From an uncultured Acetobacteraceae bacterium (GTDB lineage: Bacteria; Pseudomonadota; Alphaproteobacteria; Acetobacterales; Acetobacteraceae): DNA of 40,615 nucleotides. The stretch covers positions 1 to 40,615 of the forward strand of contig CALMVN010000183.1 in NCBI GenBank assembly GCA_937873225.1, written 5' to 3'. Positions 11,069-19,486 of this stretch are shown one piece after another; position 1 is the first letter of the stretch; each line of letters begins with the position of its first letter. The notes beneath the pieces were generated by a model, which did no database searches, had not been told where the DNA came from, and worked only from the letters and a program-made list of their open reading frames with translations. A program made the position numbers and the translations under genes.

Positions 11069-11953
11069 TCACAGCCACTCCTGTGGAAACGCGGTGTCGA
11101 GGAACCGCATGAAGGCCTTGACCTTCGCACTCGCCAATCGGCCCGAGGCATGGAGCGCCCACAACTCGGCCGGGCGGCTTGAGGCCGGTCCCCAGCTGAC
11201 CAGCCGGCCCGACGCCAGATCCTCGGCAACAAGTACCCTGGGCAGCTTGGCCGCGCCGATGCCAGTCAGCACCGCATCCCGGATCATCGGCAAAGCCGGC
11301 AGCTGCAGGACCTGCCGCGTGCGGATCTCGGGCTCGTCCAAGCTTGCGATCCGCCACATCTCGGGGTTCGGCAACCCGCTCCTGACCACCACGGGCACCG
11401 GCTGCACGTTAAACGGATCGGGCGTGACCGGAGGTCGGGCCAGAGTGGGCACCGCAACGACCAGGACCTGGTCGCGCACGAAGCACCGCCCGACGAGACC
11501 AACCTCCGGCTTGGGATTGAGACGAATGACGACGTCACAACCCTCCGCGATCAGGTTGATGGCGCGGTCCTCCATCGTCACGTCGAGGATCACGTCGGGG
11601 TAAGTCTTGGTGAACTCCGCCGCGACCCGGCCCATCAGCAGCTGGCCGAAAACCTGGGGCACGTTGATGCGCAGCCGGCCCCGCGGCTTCGCGCGGCTGT
11701 TGCGCAGCATCTCGGCCGCTTCCTCGATCTCGCCGAGCGGGCCGGCCGTTCTGGCATAGAGCAGCTCTCCTTCCTCGGTCAGGTGGACCGAGCGTGAGCC
11801 GCGCTCGAACAGACGCACACCCAGGCTTGCCTCCAACTCCATCACCTTGCGCGACAAGCTCGCCTTGGGCCGTCCGCTCACGCGGCTGGCTTGGGTGATG
11901 CCGCCGTTCGCGGCGACCAAGACGAAGTCGGTCAGCGCCTCGAGGTCCAGCAT
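11069..11953 (-). CDS. LysR-family transcriptional regulator
   Basis: The 294-residue protein starts MLDLEALTDFVLVAANGGIT, with the winged helix-turn-helix in the first 60 residues (ASRVSGRPKASLSRKVMELE and LGVRLFERGSRSVHLTEEG). A periplasmic-binding-like effector domain follows (RLRINVPQVFGQLLMGRV, DVVIRLNP). This matches the subgroup with short C-terminal ends that often controls neighbouring oxidoreductases. I place the start at 11953 because the family begins there; the ORF-track start at 12031 adds 26 residues without similarity. It is divergent from the NmrA-like gene and probably regulates it. The 115 bp between the starts showed no convincing LysR box on reading. Confidence 0.88.
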   Translation of the reverse strand: MLDLEALTDFVLVAANGGITQASRVSGRPKASLSRKVMELEASLGVRLFERGSRSVHLTEEGELLYARTAGPLGEIEEAAEMLRNSRAKPRGRLRINVPQVFGQLLMGRVAAEFTKTYPDVILDVTMEDRAINLIAEGCDVVIRLNPKPEVGLVGRCFVRDQVLVVAVPTLARPPVTPDPFNVQPVPVVVRSGLPNPEMWRIASLDEPEIRTRQVLQLPALPMIRDAVLTGIGAAKLPRVLVAEDLASGRLVSWGPASSRPAELWALHASGRLASAKVKAFMRFLDTAFPQEWL

Positions 11954-12068
11954 CGTTCCAGCCGTGGGACGTGAGGTCTTAAATGACCGGCTCAAGTTGT
12001 CCGTAGCAAGGGCCATTCTAGTCGTGGGCACTCATCGGGTCGCTATCCAGCTGATCCCTACCAGGACC

Positions 12069-12950
12069 ATGACAATGACCATTCTCGTCACCGGCGGAAC
12101 CGGGACCGTCGGTTCCCACGTCCTTGAACACCTGTCCGGCCAGGGCGCCGACGTGCGGGCCCTGACCCGCGATCCGGCGAAGGCCAGGTTTCCGAACGGC
12201 ATCGTGCCGGTCCGCGGCGACATGCTCGACATCGAGTCCATGCGCAGCGCGCTGACAGGGGCGAGCACGCTGTTTCTCCTCAACGCCGTCACGCCCGAGG
12301 AGCTGTCACAAGCCCTGCTGACGCTCAACCTCGCCCGGGAGGCCGGTCTCGAGCGGGTCGTCTACTTCTCCGTCTACAAGGGCCAGGACTTCACCAACGT
12401 CCCGCATTTCACGGCAAAGCACACCGTCGAGCAGATGATCGAGCAGTACGACATCCCGGCGACGATCCTGCGGCCGAACTGCTTCATGCAGAACGACGCC
12501 ATGTTCAAGGACGCCGTCCTCGGACCTGCCGTTTACCCTTTCCCCATCGGCGCCAAGGGCGTGTCCATGGTGGATGCGCGCGACGTCGCCGAGGTTGCGG
12601 CCAAGGCTCTGCTCGAGCGTGAGCGCGCGAGCGAGCCGCTGCCACACCAGATCATCAACGCCGTTGGTCCGGAACCGCTCACCGGCACCGGCATCGCGGC
12701 GATCTGGTCCGACCTGCTGGGCGAGCCGGTCCGATATGCTGGCGACGACACCGCACCGTTCGAGAAGCTGCTCGGGCAGCACGCGCCGAGCTGGATGGCA
12801 ATGGACCTTCGACTGATGCTCGACCGGTTCGTGCAGGACGGGATGCACGCGGCACCGGCCGACGTCGAGGAGATGAGGCGCCTGCTCGGCCGGCCACCCC
12901 GCTCGTATGCGGCCTTCGCGACAGAAACCCTGGCGCATTGGCGCCACTAA
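12069..12950 (+). CDS. NmrA/SDRa-family NAD(P)H-binding protein
   Basis: The 293-residue atypical SDR begins MTMTILVTGGTGTVGSHVLE with the GxxGxxG dinucleotide site. NGIVPVRGDMLD, ASTLFLLNAVTPEE and FTAKHTVEQMIEQYDIPATI follow, as in NmrA-like NAD(P)H sensors and quinone-reductase-like proteins. These lack the classical YxxxK site in its usual place, so it may be a reductase or a redox sensor. An AGGA site precedes the ATG at 12069. Divergent pairing with the LysR gene suggests regulation by it, and the membrane protein 77 bp downstream is likely co-transcribed. Confidence 0.87.
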   Translation: MTMTILVTGGTGTVGSHVLEHLSGQGADVRALTRDPAKARFPNGIVPVRGDMLDIESMRSALTGASTLFLLNAVTPEELSQALLTLNLAREAGLERVVYFSVYKGQDFTNVPHFTAKHTVEQMIEQYDIPATILRPNCFMQNDAMFKDAVLGPAVYPFPIGAKGVSMVDARDVAEVAAKALLERERASEPLPHQIINAVGPEPLTGTGIAAIWSDLLGEPVRYAGDDTAPFEKLLGQHAPSWMAMDLRLMLDRFVQDGMHAAPADVEEMRRLLGRPPRSYAAFATETLAHWRH

Positions 12951-13027
12951 TCCTTCAAGGCGTCCACGGGCCTCGTTCGAAGCGGTGACACGAACGAGCA
13001 GGGCCGGGCAGGAAAGGAACACACGTC

Positions 13028-13555
13028 ATGACTACTGCCATGTCCGGCACGGGCGCTGCCGGCGAGAAGACCGGAACACGATTGGCTGCCAAGGTGGGTG
13101 CCAGCCTCTTCGGGCTATGGGGCATCCTGCACCTCTGGGTCGGCTACGAGGGGCTGCGCCAGTACATCGCCAGCCCGGCGAAGGGGCAGTGGAAGATGTT
13201 CATTGGCGGCAGCAAGGCACCGGTCGACGCCTTCACCTTCCCCAATGATCCGGTCACGGCGCACGTTCATGCCAACCTGATCCTGAACTTCTGCATCGAC
13301 GTGTCCGGCTACGGCGCTCTCGGAATCATCGTCTCCTGGCTACTGTTCAAGCGCGGGTCTTGGCTGGCCTACTTCCTGGGCGTGTTCCTGATCGGCATCT
13401 GCGACGGCAGCTTCACCATCCTGCAGCTCACGTCCGGGATCATCGCGGTGAGCATCCCGTCGGTCAGCGGGCCGATCATCTGGCTGCTCGCCGCGCTCGT
13501 CACCCCTTTCGGGTTGCCGGTCCCGAGGATGGGCGCCGCTTCGCAGGCGCTGTGA
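13028..13555 (+). CDS. Integral membrane protein of unknown function
   Basis: The 175-residue protein has about four hydrophobic helices: near 22-40 (VGASLFGLWGILHLWVGYEG), 86-108, 112-137 and 140-162. A conserved-looking loop contains HVHANLILNFCIDVSGYG. I do not recognise a named family. A strong GGAAAGGAA site lies before the ATG at 13028. It follows the NmrA-like gene on the same strand and may be part of its operon. The remains of the alcohol dehydrogenase begin about 40 bp after its stop. Confidence 0.75.
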   Translation: MTTAMSGTGAAGEKTGTRLAAKVGASLFGLWGILHLWVGYEGLRQYIASPAKGQWKMFIGGSKAPVDAFTFPNDPVTAHVHANLILNFCIDVSGYGALGIIVSWLLFKRGSWLAYFLGVFLIGICDGSFTILQLTSGIIAVSIPSVSGPIIWLLAALVTPFGLPVPRMGAASQAL

Positions 13556-13592
13556 ATCCTTTCAAGACTCACCACGACAACCAGAAGGTGAC

Positions 13593-13941
13593 GATGGCCG
13601 CGATGCAGATGGCGGAGCGGGCGGCGCGCCGACGCGGGCGCTGGAACGGGCGATCGTTGCTGGCCGAAGCCGGCACGCTCGGGATCATCGGCGTGCATCC
13701 GCCTTCGGCCGGGACCCTGCCGGTCGGCATCGCCATGAACAAGAACCTGACGATCCGGACGGGCAACTGCAACCACCACGCATACATCCCGAAACGGGTC
13801 GAGATGCTGCGGGTGGGACTGGTCGACCCGGTCACCGTCCTGACCAAGGTCGAGCCGATGCTGGACGTGATCTCGGCCTACGAGGCGTTCGACACCCGGC
13901 AGCCGGGCTGGATCAAGACCGAGCTCGGGCCCGCGGCCTGA
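13593..13941 (+). pseudogene. Zinc-dependent alcohol dehydrogenase, C-terminal remnant (frameshifted)
   Basis: In one frame the sequence reads GGAPTRALERAIVA; after a frameshift near 13661 it continues AEAGTLGIIGVHPPSAGTLP, AMNKNLTIRTGNCNHHAYIP and EAFDTRQPGWIKTELGPAA to a TGA at 13941. This is the C-terminal third of the same zinc alcohol dehydrogenase family whose N-terminal half lies at 8802-9290. The two pieces do not overlap in protein coordinates and the middle part (most of the nucleotide-binding domain) is missing. The fragment has no ribosome site of its own that I trust, so it is most likely dead sequence. Confidence 0.82.
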
Positions 13942-13949
13942 TCCGCCTG

Positions 13950-13980
13950 GTCCGGGACGGGAAACTCCTCGTTCCCGGAC
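13950..13980. terminator. Hairpin between the convergent dehydrogenase remnant and xylA
   Basis: GTCCGGGA and TCCCGGAC form an 8-bp stem around a 15-base loop. It lies ten bases beyond the xylA stop on the minus strand. There is no T-run, so this would be a weak or factor-assisted terminator. Confidence 0.4.
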
Positions 13981-13990
13981 GCCTGCGGCT

Positions 13991-15310
13991 TCAGAAGAAG
14001 CGGCCGACCAGGTTCTCCAGCCGCTCCTGGCCGCCGGAGCGCGGCTGCGGCGACAGGTTCTGCTCTTCCGCCCGGGCGGCGATGCTTTCCAGGGTCTGGC
14101 CGCCGCTCAGCATGTCGCGCGCCGCGTCGGTGTCCCAGCCGGCGTAGCGATCCTTGAGCGCCTGCTCCAGCCGTCCGTCCTCCACCATGTGGGCTGCGAT
14201 CAGGAAGGCGCGGGCGCAATGGTCGATGCCGCCGACATGGGCGTGCACCAGGTCCGCCGGGTCGATCGACTGGCGCCGGATCTTGGCGTCGAAGTTGCAG
14301 CCGCCAAGCCCGAGGCCGCCCGCCTTGATGACGTGGTAGAGCGCCATCGCCGTGTCCTGCAGGCTGTTGGGGAACTGGTCGGTGTCCCAGCCCAGCAGCG
14401 GGTCGCCGCGGTTGAGGTCGAGCGAGCCCAGGATGCCCAGGCTCGCCGCGGTGGCGATCTCGTGCTCGAAGCTGTGCCCGGCCAGCAGCGCGTGGTTGGC
14501 CTCGAGGTTGAGCTTGACCTCGTTTTCCAGGCCGTAGCGGCGGAGGAAGCCGTACACCGTCGCGGTGTCGAAGTCGTACTGGTGCGCGGTCGGCTCCTTG
14601 GGCTTCGGCTCGATCAGGATCTGTCCCCCGAAGCCGATCCTGTGCTTGTACTCGACCACCAGCGACAGGAACCGGCCGAGCTGGTCGATCTCGCGCGTGA
14701 GGTCGGTGTTGAGCAGCGTCTCGTAGCCTTCGCGGCCGCCCCACAGCACGTAGTTGTCGCCGCCGAGCGCCAGCGTCGCGTCCATGCAGTGCTTCACCGT
14801 TGCGGCGCTGAAGGCGAACACGTCCGGGTCGGGGTTGGTCGCAGCACCCGCCATGAACCGCGGATGGCTGAACAGGTTCGCCGTGCCCCACAGCAGCTTC
14901 GTGCTGGAGCCCTGCATCTTCAGGCCGAGGTAGTCGACCATCTCGCGGAAGTTGCGGAGCGCCGTGTTGAGGTCGTCGCCGTCGGGGGCGATGTCGCGGT
15001 CGTGGAAGGTGTAGAACGGCACGTCCAGCACGCGGAACAGGTCGAACGCGGCGTCGGCCTTGTCGCGGGCACCCTGCATCGGGTCGGGGTTGCGCATCCA
15101 TGGGCGGTGCAGCGTGGGTGCCCCGAACGGGTCGCTGCCGTTCATCGCCAGGCTGTGCCAGTACGCGACCGCGAAGCGCAGGTGGTCGCGCAAGCGACGG
15201 CCGAGCACCATGCGGTCGGCGTCGTAGTAGCGGTAGGCGAGCGGGTCGTCGCTGTCGGGACCGGCGAAGCGGACCGTGTCGAGGTCGCTGAACAGGGTGG
15301 TGGTGGCCAT
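13991..15310 (-). CDS. xylA: Xylose isomerase
   Basis: The 439-residue enzyme converts D-xylose to D-xylulose in the cytoplasm. The active-site histidine segment is [13 protein letters not shown]. Metal-binding residues appear in [26 protein letters not shown] and [20 protein letters not shown], and the WGGREGYE motif of the long (class II) isomerases is present. Length matches class II. The gene lies 57 bp downstream of the LacI-type regulator on the same strand, so the two are probably one transcript, divergent from xylFGH. No xylulokinase gene follows; instead the next sequence is the dehydrogenase remnant. Confidence 0.97.
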   Translation of the reverse strand: MATTTLFSDLDTVRFAGPDSDDPLAYRYYDADRMVLGRRLRDHLRFAVAYWHSLAMNGSDPFGAPTLHRPWMRNPDPMQGARDKADAAFDLFRVLDVPFYTFHDRDIAPDGDDLNTALRNFREMVDYLGLKMQGSSTKLLWGTANLFSHPRFMAGAATNPDPDVFAFSAATVKHCMDATLALGGDNYVLWGGREGYETLLNTDLTREIDQLGRFLSLVVEYKHRIGFGGQILIEPKPKEPTAHQYDFDTATVYGFLRRYGLENEVKLNLEANHALLAGHSFEHEIATAASLGILGSLDLNRGDPLLGWDTDQFPNSLQDTAMALYHVIKAGGLGLGGCNFDAKIRRQSIDPADLVHAHVGGIDHCARAFLIAAHMVEDGRLEQALKDRYAGWDTDAARDMLSGGQTLESIAARAEEQNLSPQPRSGGQERLENLVGRFF

Positions 15311-15367
15311 GACGGGTTCTTTCAGATGGGTCGGGCGGGTGGTCGGGCAGGCGGTCGCGGTTCCCGC

Positions 15368-16408
15368 TTAGGGGACGTTGTCGCGAAGGAAGATCTGCGT
15401 GCGCACCGGCCTGGGCAGGAACGCGGCTTCGGCGCGGGCCAGGGCACGCAGCGCCGCGACGGCGTTCTCGACCTCCTGCTCCTGGTCCTGGTGCAGCACG
15501 GCGGTGAAGGTCCCGGACAGCAGCGCGTCGCGGGCGTGCGCGGTGAGCTCGTGCGCCACCACCACCGGAGCAGGCAGGCGCGCGTCGGCGCGAAGGGCCG
15601 CGATGATGCCGCGGTTGCCGGCGCCGGCGCTGTAGATCCCGAGCAGGTCCGGGTGCCGGCGCAGCATGCGCGCGGCGAGCGGCCCGGTCACCGCGCTGTC
15701 GTCCAGGCCCTCGATCGTCGGCAGCAGGGCGAGATGGGGGAACTCGCGTCGCAGCACCTGCTCGAAGCCGAGCCTGCGGTCGGCGTGGTCGTGCAGCGTC
15801 ATGCGGCCGACGATCAGGCCGATGCTGCCGCTCGCGCTGCCCTGGGCGCCGCCGGTCATGCGGCCGATCAGGGAGGCGGCCACCCGGCCGGCCGCCTTGT
15901 TGTCGATGCCCAGGAACAGGCTCCGCCTGGACGGCGACACGTCGGACACCAGGGTGACGACCGGGATGTTCTTCTCCACCAGCCGGTCGATCTCGTGCCG
16001 CACCGGCGGCGACTCCACCGCGACCACCGCCACCCCGTCGCACTCGGCGCCGTCGATCGAGGACAGCAGGGCGGCGAGGGCAGCGTCGTCGAGCGCCGCG
16101 TAGTCGAGGGTGCGCACCAGCACGCGCTGGTCCGCCAGCGCGGCGGCGGCGGCGGCGATGGTGTCGTGCAGCGCGTTCATGAAGCTGTTGGTGCCGCGCC
16201 CGGGCAGCACGAACAGGTAGCGTTCGCGCTTGCGCGTCGCCAGCCCGGCGGCGAACGCGTCGCGCCGGTAGCCGAGCCGGCCGACCGCCGCCTGCACCCG
16301 TTCCACCGTGGCCGCGCGGACGCCCTTGCGCCCGTTCAGCACCCGGTCGACCGTCGCCAGGCTGACGCCGGCGGAGGCCGCGACCTCGAACACCGTCACC
16401 TTCGGCAT
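15368..16408 (-). CDS. LacI-family regulator, probable xylose-responsive repressor
   Basis: The 346-residue regulator has an N-terminal LacI helix-turn-helix (TVFEVAASAGVSLATVDRVL then the hinge NGRKGV) and a periplasmic-binding-like sensor domain with CDGVAVVAVE, GLIVGRMTLHDHADRRLGFE and GIYSAGAGNRGI. It is nearest the subgroup that binds sugars used by ribose/xylose-type ABC systems. The ATG at 16408 has a GGGAGGTG site. Its position between xylA and divergent xylFGH makes D-xylose the likely inducer, as for LacI-type XylR proteins in other alphaproteobacteria. Effector identity is inferred. Inverted repeats at 16501-16564 are candidate operators. Confidence 0.88.
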   Translation of the reverse strand: MPKVTVFEVAASAGVSLATVDRVLNGRKGVRAATVERVQAAVGRLGYRRDAFAAGLATRKRERYLFVLPGRGTNSFMNALHDTIAAAAAALADQRVLVRTLDYAALDDAALAALLSSIDGAECDGVAVVAVESPPVRHEIDRLVEKNIPVVTLVSDVSPSRRSLFLGIDNKAAGRVAASLIGRMTGGAQGSASGSIGLIVGRMTLHDHADRRLGFEQVLRREFPHLALLPTIEGLDDSAVTGPLAARMLRRHPDLLGIYSAGAGNRGIIAALRADARLPAPVVVAHELTAHARDALLSGTFTAVLHQDQEQEVENAVAALRALARAEAAFLPRPVRTQIFLRDNVP

Positions 16409-16500
16409 GCCACCTCCCGGGACGGGCATACGGCCCGGTTCTGAGGCACGTCAATCAAAAAACGGCTGGCCTTCCGTCGCCGGTGCCGGGCCGGCAGGGC

Positions 16501-16564
16501 ATCGGATCCGCAACGACCGCTGCGGTTGTTGCGACGCAACAATTTTTCCCGGCCTGGATCCGAT
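16501..16564. promoter_or_regulatory. Nested inverted repeats in the xylR-xylF divergent region (candidate operators)
   Basis: The outer arms ATCGGATCC (16501-16509) and GGATCCGAT (16556-16564) are exact reverse complements. Inside them, 16526-16542 is a 17-bp perfect palindrome (TTGTTGCG-A-CGCAACAA), and 16509-16533 is a 25-bp palindrome with one mismatched pair. The two share GTTGTTGCG. LacI-family regulators bind such palindromes, so this is the best operator candidate for control of both arms of the xyl locus. The rest of the 383 bp gap (16409-16791) contains an AT-richer stretch before xylF but no promoter that I can define. Confidence 0.6.
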
Positions 16565-16791
16565 CCCGCGTGACCATTTGATCGTGGCGGCGGCATTTGT
16601 CCGAGCAGGCGCCGCAGCGGGATCGGGACGGGTCGGCACGCCCGGCAGCATCCCCTTGCCTTACGTGCCGCAATTTGCTTTCGTTGCACCAATGTCGATG
16701 ACGAGGTGGCCGTGCGGCCGCCGGCAGCGGCAACTGACCGGCCTGTCCATGCCCCCTTGGACAAGGGCCGGCGCAACGGAGGAATCATTTC

Positions 16792-17844
16792 GTGTCGCAT
16801 CTTTCCAACCGGATCGCGTCCGGCGGCTCGGGCCTCACGCGTCGCCTGCTCGCGGGCGCCGCCGTGTCGCTCGGCCTGGCTGCCTTGCTGCCGGCCGCGG
16901 CCCATGCCAACGCGGCGCACCCCAAGATCGGCTTCTCGATCGACGACCTGCGCCTGGAGCGCTGGGCGCATGACCGCGACTACTTCGTCGCCGCCGCCAA
17001 GGCGCTCGGCGCCACCGTCAACGTCCAGTCCGCCGACGCCAGCGAGAGCCGGCAGAACGCGCAGATCGAGAACCTGATCTCGCGCGGCATGGACGTGATC
17101 GTGATCGTGCCGTTCAACGGCAAGGTGCTCGGCAACGTCATCAACGAGGCCAAGCAGGCCGGCATCAAGATCATCTCCTACGACCGGCTGATCCTGGATT
17201 CCAACATCGACGCCTACGTGTCGTTCGACAACGTCCGCGTCGGCCACATGCAGGCGCAGGGCGTGGTGAACGCCGCTCCCACCGGCAACTACTACCTGCT
17301 GGGCGGCGCTCCCACCGACAACAACTCCAAGCTGCTGCGCCAGGGCCAGATGGAGGTGCTGCAGCCGCTGATCGACAGCAACAAGATCAAGGTGGTCGGC
17401 TCGCAGTTCGTGCCGGAGTGGAGCGCCACCACCGCGCTGTCCGACACCGAGAACGCGCTCACCGCCAACCACAACAACATCCAGGGCATCGTCGCCTCCA
17501 ACGACGCCCTGGCAGGCGGCGCGATCCAGGCGCTGGCCGCCCAGGGGCTGGCCGGCAAGACCGCCGTGTCGGGCCAGGACGCCGACCTCGCCGCAGCACA
17601 GCGGATCGAGAAGGGCACCCAGACCATGACGGTGTACAAGCCGCTGAAGCTGATCGCCAGCACGGCGGCGAAGATGGCGGTGCAGCTCGCCAAGGGCGAG
17701 ACGCCGACCTACAACAGCAAGATCAACAACGGGCAGAAGGACGTGAACACCATCCTGCTGACCCCGATCCCGCTGACCAAGAGCAACGTCGACCGCCTGG
17801 TCACCGACGGCTACTTCACCCAGGCGCAGATCAACGGCCAGTAG
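16792..17844 (+). CDS. xylF: D-xylose ABC transporter substrate-binding protein
   Basis: The 350-residue protein is the periplasmic xylose receptor. A signal peptide covers about residues 1-39 (LTRRLLAGAAVSLGLAALLPAAAHA); the paired arginines could also allow Tat export. The mature protein begins HPKIGFSIDDLRLERWAHDRD, with the typical XylF segments NAQIENLISRGMDVIVIVPF, ISYDRLILDS, YLLGGAPTDNNSKL and SGQDADLAAAQRI. The start is a GTG with a strong GGAGGAA site. It is the first gene of xylFGH. A stem-loop lies in the 87 bp before xylG. Confidence 0.96.
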   Translation: MSHLSNRIASGGSGLTRRLLAGAAVSLGLAALLPAAAHANAAHPKIGFSIDDLRLERWAHDRDYFVAAAKALGATVNVQSADASESRQNAQIENLISRGMDVIVIVPFNGKVLGNVINEAKQAGIKIISYDRLILDSNIDAYVSFDNVRVGHMQAQGVVNAAPTGNYYLLGGAPTDNNSKLLRQGQMEVLQPLIDSNKIKVVGSQFVPEWSATTALSDTENALTANHNNIQGIVASNDALAGGAIQALAAQGLAGKTAVSGQDADLAAAQRIEKGTQTMTVYKPLKLIASTAAKMAVQLAKGETPTYNSKINNGQKDVNTILLTPIPLTKSNVDRLVTDGYFTQAQINGQ

Positions 17845-17870
17845 CGCCGCGCGCTCCTGGCCTGCCACGC

Positions 17871-17899
17871 GGACCGGATCGCTTCGTGCGGTCCGGTCC
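17871..17899 (+). promoter_or_regulatory. Intercistronic stem-loop between xylF and xylG
   Basis: GGACCGGA and TCCGGTCC form an 8-bp perfect stem with a 13-base loop. No T-run follows. In sugar ABC operons a hairpin after the binding-protein gene commonly protects upstream mRNA or causes partial termination, giving more receptor than transporter. That role is inferred here. Confidence 0.5.
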
Positions 17900-17931
17900 C
17901 GATGCCTATCCTGGGACGCTGAAGGGTTGCG

Positions 17932-19473
17932 ATGATGTCCGAGTACTTGCTTGAGATGCGGGGCATCACCAAGGACTTCTCCGGCGTCAAGGCGCTGGAC
18001 GGCATCGACCTGCGCGTCCGGCCGGGCGAGTGCGTCGGCCTGTGCGGCGAGAACGGCGCCGGCAAGTCGACGATGATGAAGGTGCTGTCGGCGGTCTATC
18101 CCTACGGCACCTGGGGCGGCACCATCCTGTGGGAAGGCCGCGAGCTGCGCTGCGCCTCCATTCGCGAAAGCGAGGATGTCGGCATCGTCATCATCCATCA
18201 GGAGCTGATGCTGATCCCGCAGCTCTCGGTGGCGGAGAACATCTTCCTCGGCCGCGAGCCGCGCGCGCTCGGCGGGCTGATCGACTTCGACCGCATGATC
18301 ATCGAGGCGTCGAAGCTGCTGGCCGGCCTGCGCATGGGCCACATCAACGTGGCGATGCCGGTGTCGAACTACGCCGGCGGCGAGCAGCAGCTGATCGAGA
18401 TCGCCAAGGCGCTGAGCAAGAACGCCCGCCTGCTGATCCTGGACGAGCCGACCTCTTCGCTGACCAAGTCGGAGACCGCGATCCTGCTGCGCCTGGTCCA
18501 GGACCTCAAGGCGCGCGGCACGGCCTGCGTCTACATCTCGCACAAGCTGGAGGAGATCGAGGAGATCGCCGACACCGTCACGGTGATCCGCGACGGCCGC
18601 TACATCGGCGACGCGCCGATGCGCGACATGACCACCGGCGACATCATCCGCATGATGGTCGGGCGCGACATGAGCAACCTGTTCCCGCGCGAGGAGCACC
18701 CGATCGGCGAGGTGGTGTTCGAGGCGATCGGCATCACCTGCCTCGATCCGGAGAACCGGGAGCGCAGGCGGGTCGACAACGTGTCGTTCTCGCTGCGCAA
18801 GGGCGAGATCCTCGGCGTCGCCGGGCTGGTCGGCGCCGGGCGCACCGAGATGGTCAGCGCCCTGTTCGGCGCCTATCGCGGACCGCATTCCGGCGAGGTC
18901 CGGCTCGACGGCAAGCGCATCTCCGTGCGCACGCCGCAGGAGGCGGTGCGCCAGGGCCTGTGCATGGTGCCGGAGGACCGCAAGGCGCACGGCATCGTGC
19001 CGGGGCTGGGCGTCGGCTACAACATCACCCTGTCGGTGCTGGGCGACTTCACCACCGCCGGGCTGATCGACGAGAACCGCGAGTTCTCCGTCATCGGCGA
19101 GGCGATCAGGCGGCTGCGCATCAAGACCGCGAGCCCGGTGCTGCCGATCTCCAACCTGTCCGGCGGCAACCAGCAGAAGGCGGTGATCTCCAAGATGCTG
19201 GAGCCCAGGCCCCGGGTGCTGATCCTGGACGAGCCGACGCGCGGCGTCGACGTCGGCGCCAAGTACGAGATCTACCGCCTGATGTTCGCGCTGGTGCGGG
19301 ACGGCATGTCGATCATCATGGTGTCGTCGGAGCTGCCCGAGGTGATGGGCATCAGCGACCGGGTGCTGGTGATCGGCGAGGGCGAGCTGCGCGGCGACTT
19401 CATCAACGACGACACCTTGACCCAGGAGCGGATCCTGACGGCGGCGATCACGCCGACGCGCCGCGCCGCCTGA
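17932..19473 (+). CDS. xylG: D-xylose ABC transporter ATP-binding protein
   Basis: This 513-residue double-cassette ATPase of the ribose/xylose type energises sugar import at the cytoplasmic face. The first cassette has Walker [10 protein letters not shown] near residue 40, signature [15 protein letters not shown] and Walker [12 protein letters not shown]. The second has a degenerate P-loop (GLVGAGRTE), as usual in this family, signature [15 protein letters not shown] and [16 protein letters not shown]. Start ATG at 17932 has a GAAGGG site; the next codon is also ATG. xylH follows after 13 bp. Confidence 0.96.
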   Translation: MMSEYLLEMRGITKDFSGVKALDGIDLRVRPGECVGLCGENGAGKSTMMKVLSAVYPYGTWGGTILWEGRELRCASIRESEDVGIVIIHQELMLIPQLSVAENIFLGREPRALGGLIDFDRMIIEASKLLAGLRMGHINVAMPVSNYAGGEQQLIEIAKALSKNARLLILDEPTSSLTKSETAILLRLVQDLKARGTACVYISHKLEEIEEIADTVTVIRDGRYIGDAPMRDMTTGDIIRMMVGRDMSNLFPREEHPIGEVVFEAIGITCLDPENRERRRVDNVSFSLRKGEILGVAGLVGAGRTEMVSALFGAYRGPHSGEVRLDGKRISVRTPQEAVRQGLCMVPEDRKAHGIVPGLGVGYNITLSVLGDFTTAGLIDENREFSVIGEAIRRLRIKTASPVLPISNLSGGNQQKAVISKMLEPRPRVLILDEPTRGVDVGAKYEIYRLMFALVRDGMSIIMVSSELPEVMGISDRVLVIGEGELRGDFINDDTLTQERILTAAITPTRRAA

Positions 19474-19486
19474 GGGAAGCCCGATC

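Noticed and set aside
13360-13941. 193-aa ORF as an intact gene
   Set aside because: Its N-terminal part is an out-of-frame read of the membrane protein gene; only the last part is real homology, the dehydrogenase remnant.
16526-16548. Palindrome followed by TTTTT as an intrinsic terminator
   Set aside because: The symmetric arms leave only one base for a loop, and the site lies upstream of xylF in a divergent control region where a terminator for a flanking gene makes no sense; an operator is more likely.
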